From Mycoplasmoidaceae bacterium (GTDB lineage Bacteria > Bacillota_I > Bacilli_A > Mycoplasmatales > Mycoplasmoidaceae): DNA of 64,000 bases. Both the position numbers and the translations under genes were made by a program. The stretch spans positions 1 to 64,000 of the forward strand of contig JAKSVQ010000003.1 in the NCBI GenBank assembly GCA_024407855.1. The letters run 5' to 3'. Positions 44,918 through 54,963 of this stretch are shown piece by piece; positions within the stretch are counted from its first letter, which is position 1, and each line of letters begins with the position of its first letter. Under the pieces are notes generated by a model. That model made no database searches and was not told where the DNA came from. It worked only from the letters and a program-made list of their open reading frames with translations.

Positions 44918-45415
44918 TTGTCAATCAAACCAATGAACACAAATTTAGGAATGTATATCGAACAACTAGTTGATCGAACAATTAGTTATTATCAGTTTAA
45001 CAATTTTGGGTTTTTGGAAAAACGCCAAATACCAATCAAAATTTTAAAACATATTAATGAAACAACAGTCGTTGCTAAGCTAATTGCTAAGGCAAAGGTT
45101 GATTATTTTGGCTATATCAATGAGCATTATGTTGAGATGGAGTGTAAACAAACGAAACATGAATATTTTGATATTGCCTTAATCAAACACCATCAACTCA
45201 ATTATTTAAAGTATGTTGATAGCTTTGGCTATGACAGCATCTTATTAATTTATTTTGAAAAGTATGACAAAGTCATAGCCTTATCATATCAGCAATTACT
45301 AACCTGCAAGAAACTAGCAAAGAAAAATGCCCTGCCATTTAATATTGTGGCAGAGCAAGGAACAGAGATTGAAATAATCTATCCAGGAATTTTAAACTTG
45401 AAGAAATTATTTTAA
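44918..45415 (+). CDS. recU: Holliday junction resolvase RecU
   Basis: 165 residues from the TTG start. RecU cuts four-way junctions in recombination. The start NLGMYIEQLVDRTISYY matches the RecU RG..LE..I....YY pattern. The nuclease core is VDYFGYINEHYVEMECKQT (D..G..., E.K), followed by IKHHQLNYLKYV and SILLIYF. The TTG at 44918 is preferred over ATG 44903: GGGAG lies just upstream of it and the other leader copies place the start there. It overlaps the convergent RpiB-like gene by 9 bases. Confidence 0.88.
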   Translation: MSIKPMNTNLGMYIEQLVDRTISYYQFNNFGFLEKRQIPIKILKHINETTVVAKLIAKAKVDYFGYINEHYVEMECKQTKHEYFDIALIKHHQLNYLKYVDSFGYDSILLIYFEKYDKVIALSYQQLLTCKKLAKKNALPFNIVAEQGTEIEIIYPGILNLKKLF

Positions 45416-46369
45416 TTCTTCAGGAACAACGATTCCTTTTTCAAGTTTGATTTCTTTGAATCGGTTGATATCAAAACCAAATCCATAAGTATCAATACAT
45501 TGATATGTTGGGTTTGCTTGTGGAGCAGTTTCTAAATATGTATCAACTGTTTTTAATGCTTCTTCTTTTGAAGAGAACTTAGAACCCATAATTAAAGTAT
45601 TTGCACCATAGATTTCACGAGCAACCTTTGCATTGTCGGGAATCATACAAACACAAGCACGGATACCTTTAAATTTATTTAAAGTGTTAGCCATACCCAT
45701 TCCAGTTCAGCAGAATCCAATACCAAAGCTAGCCTCAGGGATGTGCTTTGCCATTGCTAGACCAAACATTGAATAGTGAGTTGAATCTAATGAATTAGTT
45801 CCAACGTCAATTACTTTGTAACCTTTGGCTGTTAAATGTTCTTTTACTGCATCTTTTAATGCACAACCAGCATGGTCAGAACCAACAACAACGGTTTTAT
45901 TACCAGAAGCATAGCTTAATGCTTTATCAGTTGGAACAAATGGGGCATGAACCATTTGTAATCTTGTGACATGTCTTCCTGCTTCAAATTCTGATACACA
46001 GAAAGCATTAATAATGTTATTAAGTCTTTCTGGTTGAATTCTTTTCATTGGGATGATACAAACCTTAGAGTTGTTGTGAGCACGAATAAGGTTTGCACTA
46101 TATTCGTCAAAAGCTGATGTGGCAACTAAACCTTTTTGTTTAGAAATAAACAAGAATGGTCCATATGCATAATCATCAATGATAATGAAACGACGAAATT
46201 TTCCATGAGTTCAATCAGCATAAGCTTGTTTGAAGATTTCATGTCAATTTTGATCATTATAATAAGTGATTAAATCTTGACTTTCAGCAAGATTTGCATT
46301 AGCTTTGACTACGGGCAAAATATTATATATTTTGTCTAAATTTTCTTTTATTAATACTTTAATTTTCAT
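45407..46369 (-). CDS. Tandem RpiB/LacA-like sugar-phosphate isomerase with a partial N-terminal repeat
   Basis: 320 residues, twice a normal RpiB (~150). The C-terminal half (about 147-320) is a full domain: VVVGSDHAGCALKDAVKEHL, GYKVIDVGTNS, CWTGMGMANTLNKFKGIRAC. Residues about 70-145 resemble the second half of RpiB (KGLVATSAFDEYSANLIRAHNNS and FEAGRHVTRL with the RH..R motif). The catalytic Cys expected in the C-terminal domain appears as FGIGFCWTGMGMA. RpiB interconverts ribose-5-P and ribulose-5-P; LacA/B act on galactose-6-P. The substrate is undecided. Confidence 0.75.
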
Positions 46370-46415
46370 ATATATTGATTATATTAAATAAGAGTGAAAA
46401 ACACAAAAATACACA

Positions 46416-49400
46416 ATGATATCTAAAGTCTTACAAGAAAAACGTAAAAACCTCCTTGAATTAAATAAAAACAGTCTTGAGATGTTTTTATCCAAAGGTT
46501 TTATCAACATTTTGCAATTTGTTGATCGAGAACAATTAATTAATTTTGCCCAAGATCCTAACACATTTGAAATCAAAATTGATTTACAAATCATCTTAGA
46601 TGCAACAACTGGAGTTTTAAACAGTTGCCAAACTAACTATGATTTAAAAGCTAAGATTGAAGAATTAAAACTTGACTATGATACAAGTAAAATTGACACA
46701 CAAAATGGCACACAAGCACAAAGAATATCTATTATTAACACAATAACAAAAGATATTGTTAGTGAATTTAAAGAAATTCATAAGATGTGTAAATTAGCGA
46801 CTGATGAGTTCTATGACTCAGGCAAATGATGTTTATGATTATGCTTTGGTATTCTAGAAACATCATTAACTTCAGTTATTGGTTCAGATAAGCTAAATGT
46901 TCGTGCCCCATTATTAGCTTTACCAGTTGCAGTTAAGAAAATATCTGATAGCGGCTACACTCTTTATAAAAGAGAGAAAGAATTCAATAGTAATGAAATC
47001 CTTCGTATCTTCTTAAAAGATAAACTTAACATTAACTATATTGAGCAACAAGACTTAGAACAATTAACTTCGATTGAACAAACATTGCAAAACATTGCAA
47101 CAAAGTTGCCTAACTGCACATTTAATAATAATGTCCATACATTAACAACTGTTAAGAAAGCTGACTACAAAGCTTTAGATTCATCTAAGATTGACAATGT
47201 TTGTGTCATTGCTTCTATTGACCCAGTTGGTGGAAAGATGTTGGAAGACTATGACCACATCCTTGCTACTGATTATCAATTCCCACAAGAAAATTTAATG
47301 TTCACTAATCATGGATTAGATAAACTTATTTATGAAAACGATAACATCCATGAACTTGGGAGATTATTGAATGTTAATCAAAAGAAAGCTGTTGTTGCTA
47401 GTTTAAAAACTAACACATTAATATATGGACCACCAGGAACTGGTAAGTCTGAAGTTGTTACAAGCATTATTGCTAATAACATTAGTCAAGGCTTCAATGT
47501 TTTGATTTCTTCTGAAAAGAAAGCAGCTCTTGACGTAATTATTGATCGTTTAGACGCATTAAAAGCGATCACTATCTCAATTAACCCAGAAGACATTGAT
47601 GCATTCTATGACCGTTTAATTAGTTTAAATGAAGAAATTGTCAATGCTAACCAAATAACATATACAACCGACAAACCTTCATATCTAACATTATGTAATT
47701 ATGTTAAGAGTTTATTAGACATCGCTAACGATCAAGCAAAATCAGCCGCATTAAAACAATTGCAAGCTAAGCAAGAAACACAAACGCAAACAAGCAGCAA
47801 GACTATTATCGAAAGCATGCTTAACAAAATCAACTCAAGTAAATGACAAGTTCAAGATTTTGTTAAACAAGTTTATGCTTTCCACCATGTTGCTAAGACG
47901 ATCACAAAATATTACCCACTAACTTCGTTAATGACTCATGTCTTTAAAGTTGAAGAAGTTGAAAAAGTATTAAATGCAATAAATAAAACTGAAAATGTTA
48001 ACCGCAAGTTCTCAATTATGGATAACTTTATTAAAATTAATAAAGCTCGTTCAAACTTGATACCAAGAAAAGTTGATTCAGCCCAAATCGCTCAACTTGA
48101 TGATTTAATGACTGCCTTAATATATATTAAGGATAATGGTTCAATCCCATTCTTCATTAATTATCAAGAATGACAAGATGTGTTAGAACACAATAGTCCT
48201 GAAAGCCTAACTTCACAACTTGATATTAGCAAAACTCAAAATGAAGAAACGTTTGTTTCGTTATTTGATAATATCAACAGTGGTAAATTACTTCACTCCT
48301 ATTTAAATGATTATTGAACTAACAGTTTGAATAAAGCTGCCACTGCAGCTAAACTTATTAAAGATAAATATCTTTGAGAGCTAAAACAAAAGTTCATTAA
48401 TGATGCTTCAATGCAAGCAAAATGAATTGAAATGATTAAAAAAGCTCACTTGCCAACTAAGATTAACGTGGCGCGTTTCATCAAAGAATATTATTCAATA
48501 TTAAGATTTGTCTTCCCAATTTGAATCTTATCACCTGATAATGTTGCAAACTATATTCCATTAAATGAACATGAGTTTGCTGTCGGCATCTTTGATGAAG
48601 CCAGCCAGATGCGAGTGGAACGATCAATTCCTTTAATCTATCGTTGTACACGCTCAATTGTTTCTGGTGATGACAAACAACTACGACCTAGTCGTTTCTT
48701 TGCCGCTAACATCTCAATTGATACTGAAGAATTAACTTCCGAAGAAGAATTAGATAACGTTGAATCATTGCTTGATAAAGCAAAGATTGCTAACTGATCA
48801 AGTTTTACATTATCTAACCACTATCGTTCAAATAGTGAAGAACTTATTAACTTTAGTAATAAATATATTTATGACAACAAACTTCTTTGTATTACAAAAA
48901 ATGGTAGCATTAATGCAAAACCAGTCGAAGTAGTACAAATGCCAGAAACTACTGTTTACGACCGTAGCACTAACACTAACCCTGATGAAGCAAAGAAGGT
49001 TGTTGACATTGTCAAATCTTCAGAACAATATAAAAAGATTGTTATTATTACCTTTAACCAAAAACAAGCTGATCTAATTGAACAGATGTGCTTCCAATTC
49101 CCATTTTTAACTGCAAGGTTAGAAGCTGATACTATTCGTATCCGTTCAATTGAAAATGTCCAAGGTGATGAAGCAGACCTAGTTGTTATCTCAACAACTT
49201 TTGGTACAGATGCCGCAGGAAAGTTTATTCAAAACTTTGGTCCAGTTGGACAAGCTGGTGGTAAAAACCGTATCAATGTTATGGTCACAAGAGCAAAAGA
49301 AAAGATGATTGTGGTTAAATCATTCAAGTCTGATGCCATCACATCAACTAATAATGAAAACCTTTACATCTTAAAGATGTTCTTGTTCTATATTGAAAAC

Positions 49401-49766
49401 TTACAAGAAAACAAAAACATTATTACTGGTGAAGCAGCTCAAGGCTTAGACAAACCAATTACCCAAACAGTTGCTTTGCAACTAACTAACCTATTACCAA
49501 CATTAGAGATTAAAACTAATTATGGTATTGGTTCACATAGTTTCAATGTGGCGATCTTAAATCAAGGCAAGGTTGAATTGTTAATCATGATTGATGATAA
49601 CAATGACTTCAAAGCAAAACAAGATCCAAATCAATGAATTGATTCATTCGATCAACAAAAATATTATGTTGACCGTGGTTATAAAGTTTTACGATTCAAT
49701 GAAATTGAATGATCATTTGCTAAACAGCAAATTATTGATAAGATAAGATTGTTATTAAATAAATAG
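46416..49766 (+). CDS. Large superfamily 1 helicase (DNA/RNA) with C-terminal nuclease-like domain
   Basis: 1116 residues. Walker A is YGPPGTGKSEVV (GKS at 343-345), motif II is FDEASQM (727-732), motif III is VSGDDKQLRP, motif IV-V is IRSIENVQGDEADLVV, and motif VI is RINVMVTRAKEKM. This is the Upf1-like SF1 order. An N-terminal domain of about 300 residues has no clear match. The last ~110 residues (TVALQLTNLLPTLEIK...VELLIMIDD...KYYVDRGYKVLRF) look like a Vsr/DUF559-type endonuclease fold. It resembles the large helicase-like protein of M. genitalium (MG140, from memory). Cellular role unknown. Confidence 0.8.
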
Positions 49767-49782
49767 TTGTGCAATCAAAAAC

Positions 49783-49812
49783 AAAAAGAAGCCCGGCCGA
49801 GCTTCTTTTTAT
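49783..49812. terminator. Bidirectional terminator between the helicase and tuf
   Basis: A 10-bp stem AAAAAGAAGC / GCTTCTTTTT around the GC-rich loop CCGGCCGA. It serves both convergent genes. Confidence 0.9.
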
Positions 49813-49830
49813 AAAATATTTGAAGAAAAA

Positions 49831-51015
49831 TTAAGCAATAATTTCAATAACGTTACCAGCACCTACTGTATGGCCACCTTCTCGAATAGAGAATTTTGAA
49901 CCTTTTTCAATTGCTACTGGAGCAATTAATTCAACAGTAATTTCTGCGTTATCACCAGGCATGATCATGTCTACGCCTTGTGCTAGTTCGATAGAACCTG
50001 TAACGTCAGTTGTTCTAAAGTAGAATTGAGGTCTGTAACCTTGATGGAATGCAGTGTGACGTCCACCTTCTTCTTTCTTTAGAGCATAAATTTGAGCTTT
50101 AAATTTCTTGTATGGTTTAATTGAACCAGTCTTAGCAAGAACTTGACCACGTTCTACATCTTCACGGTTTACACCACGAAGTAAGATACCAGCGTTGTCA
50201 CCAGCCATAGCTGAGTCTAGAGTTTTTCTAAACATTTCAATACCAGTTACAACAACTTTTCTTGTTGGTCTTAAACCTACGATTTCAACTTCGTCGTTTA
50301 TCTTAATTTCACCACGTTCAACACGTCCTGTTACAACAGTACCACGACCTGTAATAGTGAAAATGTCTTCGATAGGTAATAAGAATGGTTTGTCAGTTTC
50401 TCTTACTGGGTCAGGAATGTATGAGTCAACAGCATCCATTAATTCTTGGATCTTAGCTTCTCATTCAGGTTTACCTTGTAAAGCACCTAAAGCTGATCCA
50501 AAGATCATTGGAACATTGTCACCATCAAATCCATAACTAGATAGTAAGTCTCTGATGTCCATTTCAACTAGTTCTTTAACTTCGTTGTCAGTTACAACGT
50601 CACATTTGTTAACAAAGACAACGATTTTTGGAACACCTACTTGTCTTGCAAGTAAGATGTGTTCTCTTGTTTGAGGCATTGCACCATCTGAAGCAGCTAC
50701 AACTAGAATAGCACCGTCCATTTGTGCAGCACCAGTGATCATGTTTTTAACATAGTCAGCGTGTCCTGGACAGTCAACGTGTGCATAGTGTCTTTTAGCT
50801 GTTTGGTATTCTACGTGTGATGTATTAATAGTAATACCACGAGCTTTTTCTTCTGGCGCACTATCGATTTGTGCGTAGTCTTTCTTTTCAGCTAAACCAC
50901 TTTTTGCTAAATATGTACAAATAGCAGCAGTTAATGTTGTTTTACCGTGGTCAATGTGACCAATAGTACCAATGTTAACGTGTGGTTTAGTACGATCGAC
51001 TTTTCCGATTGCCAT
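49831..51015 (-). CDS. tuf: Elongation factor Tu
   Basis: 394 residues; delivers aminoacyl-tRNA to the ribosome. G-domain motifs: [30 protein letters not shown] and NKCDVV, followed by beta-barrel domains 2 and 3. A single TGA-Trp (KPEWEAKI) joins the two frames. It ends at a strong terminator and starts after an AAGGAG ribosome-binding site. It is more GC-rich and codon-biased than its neighbours, as expected for a very highly expressed gene. Confidence 0.98.
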
Positions 51016-51053
51016 ATTACATTTTTCTCCTTAATTTTTTAATATGTATATTT

Positions 51054-51059
51054 ATTATA
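51054..51059 (-). promoter_or_regulatory. -10 box of tuf
   Basis: Minus-strand TATAAT about 40 bases before the tuf ATG, with AAGGAG in the leader. Confidence 0.65.
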
Positions 51060-51158
51060 TAGAGAAATCACTTTTTTACATAGAAAAATATTAATAATTA
51101 ATTTTTGATGTTTTAAGAGTAATATAAAAATTTATATATAAATTTTTATATTATATTG

Positions 51159-51164
51159 TATAAT
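51159..51164 (+). promoter_or_regulatory. -10 box of the small peptide/RNA unit
   Basis: GTATAATAG with TATAAT at 51159-51164 gives an expected start near 51171, at the beginning of the structured leader. Confidence 0.6.
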
Positions 51165-51170
51165 AGTAAA

Positions 51171-51252
51171 GATCGAATCATTCTATCCCTTAATGGGTAA
51201 CATTTTGTTATCCTTCTATGACAACATTTGTTGCCCATAGAAAGGAATAGAT
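51171..51252 (+). ncRNA. Structured 5' leader with two hairpins upstream of a 23-residue peptide
   Basis: Hairpin 1: GGGTAAC, loop ATTTT, GTTATCC (one G-U pair), about 51195-51213. Hairpin 2: CTATGACAAC, loop ATTT, GTTGCCCATAG with a 1-nt bulge, about 51217-51241. Both present an AACATTT.GTT tip. The second ends just before AAAGGAA, the ribosome-binding site for the peptide. I recognise no known RNA family, and nothing matches SRP RNA, tmRNA or 6S. Confidence 0.55.
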
Positions 51253-51324
51253 ATGCGTTCAATCCCAGTACTTAGCTGCGTTATCGTCATGTTATTATTA
51301 GTTTATCTAATTGGCATCACATAA
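51253..51324 (+). CDS. 23-residue hydrophobic membrane peptide
   Basis: A small ORF: ATG after AAAGGAATAGAT, TAA at 51322-51324. The peptide starts MRSIPVLSC and continues with one hydrophobic stretch (VIVMLLLVYLIGI) long enough to cross a membrane. It has its own promoter, ribosome-binding site and terminator, which argues against chance. The size and layout resemble type I toxin peptides or small membrane regulators. No homologue is known to me. Confidence 0.55.
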   Translation: MRSIPVLSCVIVMLLLVYLIGIT

Positions 51325-51355
51325 CGAAAATAAGACGCCAATTAAAATTGGTAAG

Positions 51356-51387
51356 AAAAAGAGACAGCTTCAACTGTCTCTTTTTAT
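51356..51387 (+). terminator. Terminator of the small peptide unit
   Basis: Stem AAAAAGAGACAG / CTGTCTCTTTTT (51356-51385) with loop CTTCAA and a T-run. A smaller CCAATT / AATTGG repeat sits just before it. Confidence 0.88.
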
Positions 51388-51433
51388 TTCGGAATACTAA
51401 TGTATTCAATCCTCAATCATTATATATTATTTT

Positions 51434-51533
51434 TAACTGCCAAATGGATAAACTGAAATCTTTTTTCGTTTTTGTATCAATACCTAATTCATATTTCTTG
51501 TTATGTTTTAGATTATTTGAAATAATTTCATTT
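51434..51533 (-). pseudogene. Decayed duplicate of the clpB 3' end
   Basis: About 100 bp nearly identical to 52736-52834, the 3' end of clpB, in the same orientation. It codes for the segment [20 protein letters not shown] before a one-base insertion in the A-run shifts the frame. It shares the identical stretch TATCAATACCTAATTCATAT and ends abruptly at ATTTCATT. It has no start and no function as a gene. It sits just upstream of a lipoprotein gene, so that gene is flanked by two copies of the clpB end. Confidence 0.85.
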
Positions 51534-51561
51534 TGTTAAAATGATATTGAGGTAAGAAACA

Positions 51562-52722
51562 ATGAAGAAAACAAAATTATTATTTCCAATACTGGGTGTG
51601 CCAGCATTAATGGCAACATTAATCCCCGCTGTGGTTTCATGTAACCCAACACCAGTTGATCCAACTGATGATGAAAAAGTTATTATGCCTGATGTTGGAA
51701 CACAAGAAGCACAATATGTGTATGATGAAGAAGTAGGTTCACCATATTCATATATTACAATTACTGGTTTTAAATGAATAAACCCAAAACACACTTTTGA
51801 TGATTTATATGCTGAAGCCGAAGCATGGGGTTCAACACTTCCTACTGAAATCGTTCAAAATGAAGATCTTTCTACTTTTGATGTTAAGATTTACCTTTAT
51901 GGGGACAATAACCAATTCAGGTCTGGAACAAAACTAGATATTGATTTATCAATATGAGTTTATAACGAAGAAAGTGAAGATATTCAAATATCTGAAAATA
52001 AAACATATTCGATGATGTTAAATGAGAAAATAATGTTGCTTGATACAAATTATGTTCCAAACGCAATGGTAGAATCTACTGGTAGAGTAGAAGCACATTT
52101 ATTAATATTAAATGGGCAATATGAATTGACAGAGGTCACAAATACAAAAGTTGATGCCCTACCATCTAAATATGGTGACATAACTGTTGAAGCTGGGTAT
52201 ATTGATGAATCCGAAGGTTTTTATTATGATATAGTTGTACCATTTAATTTTTCGACCTATGTCACTGATTACGATGAAGGTTTCACTACAAGTGTACATG
52301 TTGAGTGCTCGAAAGAAGACAATGGCACATGCACAATTAATGCTTCAGCTAAATCACTTACAACACCTGTACTTGATTTTAACGCACCTGAAAACATCAT
52401 CTTAAGTACAAATGATGGGGTTGTATATGAAGGCGAACTAGAAGCCGGCACTTATGAGTGGGTTAATCCTGAAACTGAAGGTCAAACAGCTGGTGATCTC
52501 ACATGAACGCCTAATTTGTCTGAACATAGCGAATGTATCCAGTCAATTGAAGTTTCTCCTTCATCTACCACTACGGGAGCGATTCATTTCAAGTTCACAT
52601 TTATTGAGGAACCTGCACCTGGTGCGGAATATGATATAGTCTTTTATATTTCATACAAAAATATCAAAGCTAATCTTATTTACATTCCATTGACTTTTAT
52701 AATCAATAACCAAAAGAGGTAA
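51562..52722 (+). CDS. Surface lipoprotein of unknown function
   Basis: 386 residues. Signal peptide MKKTKLLFPILGVPALMATL followed by AVVSC (lipobox Cys at 27) and a Pro/Asp/Thr spacer. The mature protein is acidic with beta-rich, immunoglobulin-like stretches but no known motif. It starts after a weak GAGGTAAG site. It is flanked by the true clpB 3' end and its decayed copy, which suggests acquisition by duplication or recombination at this spot. Its terminator overlaps the coding end. Confidence 0.83.
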
Positions 52723-52737
52723 AACCTCTTTTTTTAT
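52712..52737 (+). terminator. Terminator after the lipoprotein
   Basis: Stem AAAAGAGG / CCTCTTTT with loop TAAAA, then T; it abuts the convergent clpB stop. Confidence 0.85.
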
Positions 52738-54872
52738 TAACTTCCAAATGTATAAACTGAAATCTTTTTAGTTTTAGTATCAATACCTAATTCATATTTC
52801 TTGTTATGTTTTAGATTATTTGAAATAATTTCATTAGCTAAAACATTTTCAATGTTTCTTTGAATAAAGCGTTTGATTGGTCTTGCTCCAAAGGCTGGAT
52901 CATAAGCTTCTTTAGCAACTCATTCAATAATCTTTTTATCAAAATGAATATTGTATTCTTGTTCCAAAAGTCTCTTTGAGACTTCATCTAATTGAGTCTT
53001 AACAATTTCTTTAATGTTGTCTTGGCTTAATGCATTAAAGACAATTAATTCATCAATTCGGTTAATAAATTCAGGTCTTAGTCTTAGCTTGATTTCATCA
53101 AGAACTTTCTTTTTATCACCATCTAGAACATGTTGACCGCCAATGTTTGATGTCATGATGATAATAGTATTTTTAAAGTTAACATAACGACCATGACTAT
53201 CTTTTAGTTGACCATCATCTAATACTTGTAATAAAATGTTTAATACGTCAACATGGGCTTTTTCGATTTCATCGAATAAGACAACTGAGTATGGTTTAGT
53301 TCTTACCGCATCAGTTAGTAAACCGCCTTGTTCATAACCAATATAACCAGCTGGAGCACCAATTAGTTTGCTAACTGTATGTTTTTCCATATATTCAGAC
53401 ATATCAAATCTAATCATTTGTTTTTCTGAATCAAACATATTTAAAGCTAATGCTTTAGCTAGTTGTGTCTTTCCTACACCAGTTGGACCTAAGAATAAGA
53501 ATGAACCAATTGGACGGTTTGGATCATTAATTCCAGCACGTCCTCTTAAAACAGCATTAGCCACTAATTCAACAGCTTCATCTTGTCCTTTAACTGTTTT
53601 CTTAATATCATCTGCTAAATTATTTAATTTAGCTTGTTCAGATTGAAGTAGTTTATTTAATGGAATGTTAGTTGTTTGGGAAATAACTTCAGCCACTTCA
53701 TTAACTGTAACTGAGTCAGAGAAGTTATGACCAGTAGAGTTCTTTTCAAACTCTTCTTCTAGTTTTTTTAGTTCTTTTGTATGAGCTGGGATTGAAACAT
53801 AAAGTAACTTGCTGGCTTTTTCAAATTCACCATCTTGTTGTAATCTTTCAGCCTCAGCTTTTTCATTATCTAATTTAGTTTTAAGATCATTGATCTTCTT
53901 GTGTTCATCTTTGTTCTTATTTCATTCAGATAATGCTTTATCTTGCACTTTCTTTAAGTCAGCAAGTTGTTTTTCAATATCTTTTAGATTCTTTTTAGAT
54001 TTGTCATCTTCTTCTTTGCTTAAAGCAGCTTTAGCTGTTTCAAGATAAATAATTTCACGATTTCTTTTATCAAGTTCAGGTGGCAATGAATGGAATTGTG
54101 TTTTAACCTTAGCAGCAGCTTCATCAATTAAGTCAATGGACTTATCTGGTAGGTATCGATCTGAAATATAACGATCAGATAAATTAACTGCAGCAACAAG
54201 GGCAGAGTCATGAATCTTAACTTGGTGGAATAATTCTCATCTTTCCTTTAATCCACGCATGATGGTTAAAGCTTCTTCTTTAGTAGGTTCTACTACTAAT
54301 ACTTTTTGCATTCTACGCTCAAGCGCAGAATCCTTTTCAATATATTGTCGATATTCATTAATAGTTGTGGCACCAATAACTTTAATTTCTCCACGAGCCA
54401 TCATTGGTTTTAAGATGTTAGCCGCATCCATGGTGCTACTTCCAGAGTTTTTACCAGTTCCAACTAATTGGTGGATCTCGTCAATAAATAATATGATGTT
54501 GCCATCAGATTCTTTTACTTGCTTAATAACATTATTAAGACGTTGTTCAAATTGCCCTTGGAAGCTTGCACCAGCAATTAGACTAGCCATTGATAATTCA
54601 TATACTTCTTTACCAATTAGATTATTTGGTACATCTTTATTAACTATTCGTTGAGCAAAACCTTCAACTATTGCAGTTTTGCCAACTCCTGGTTCGCCAA
54701 TTAATACTGGATTATTCTTTGTCTTTCTTGAAATAATTTCAATTAATCTTCGTATTTCTTTTTCACGACCAATAATAGGGTCAACTTTGTTGTCCCTTAC
54801 ATCTTGAGTGATGTTTCTGCCAAATTGTTTTAAGGCATTCTCATCATCTGGTTTTTGATAATTAAATTCCAT
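52737..54872 (-). CDS. clpB: ClpB disaggregase (short form lacking the N-domain)
   Basis: 711 residues against about 860 for full ClpB. It starts directly in the linker before AAA-1 ([20 protein letters not shown]). AAA-1 has Walker [10 protein letters not shown] and the [11 protein letters not shown] box. AAA-2 has [15 protein letters not shown] and [11 protein letters not shown] coiled-coil middle domain lies between. The missing N-domain is usual in mycoplasmas. A CIRCE operator and TATAAT upstream indicate HrcA control. It ends ...KISVYTFGS, the region duplicated at 51434. Confidence 0.96.
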
Positions 54873-54894
54873 ATTTTATTACCTCACTATTACC

Positions 54895-54900
54895 ATTATA
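54895..54900 (-). promoter_or_regulatory. -10 box of clpB
   Basis: Minus-strand TGTATAATGG just downstream of the CIRCE element, 23 bases before the ATG. Confidence 0.65.
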
Positions 54901-54908
54901 CACAAAAA

Positions 54909-54935
54909 TTAGCACTCTCACCAATAAAGTGCTAA
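54909..54935. promoter_or_regulatory. CIRCE operator (HrcA site) upstream of clpB
   Basis: TTAGCACTC, nine-base spacer, AAGTGCTAA: eight of nine bases in each arm pair and match the CIRCE consensus. It covers the -35 region of the clpB promoter, where HrcA binding would block RNA polymerase. Confidence 0.92.
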
Positions 54936-54963
54936 TTTATGAAACTTGCTGAAATAAAACTAG

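Noticed and set aside
51171..51324. SRP RNA, tmRNA or 6S RNA
   Set aside because: The conserved motifs of those RNAs are absent, and a coding ORF with a ribosome-binding site is present.
51434..51533. A real second gene end (functional ClpB fragment)
   Set aside because: It has no start codon or promoter in that orientation and contains a frameshift; it is best read as a decayed duplicate.
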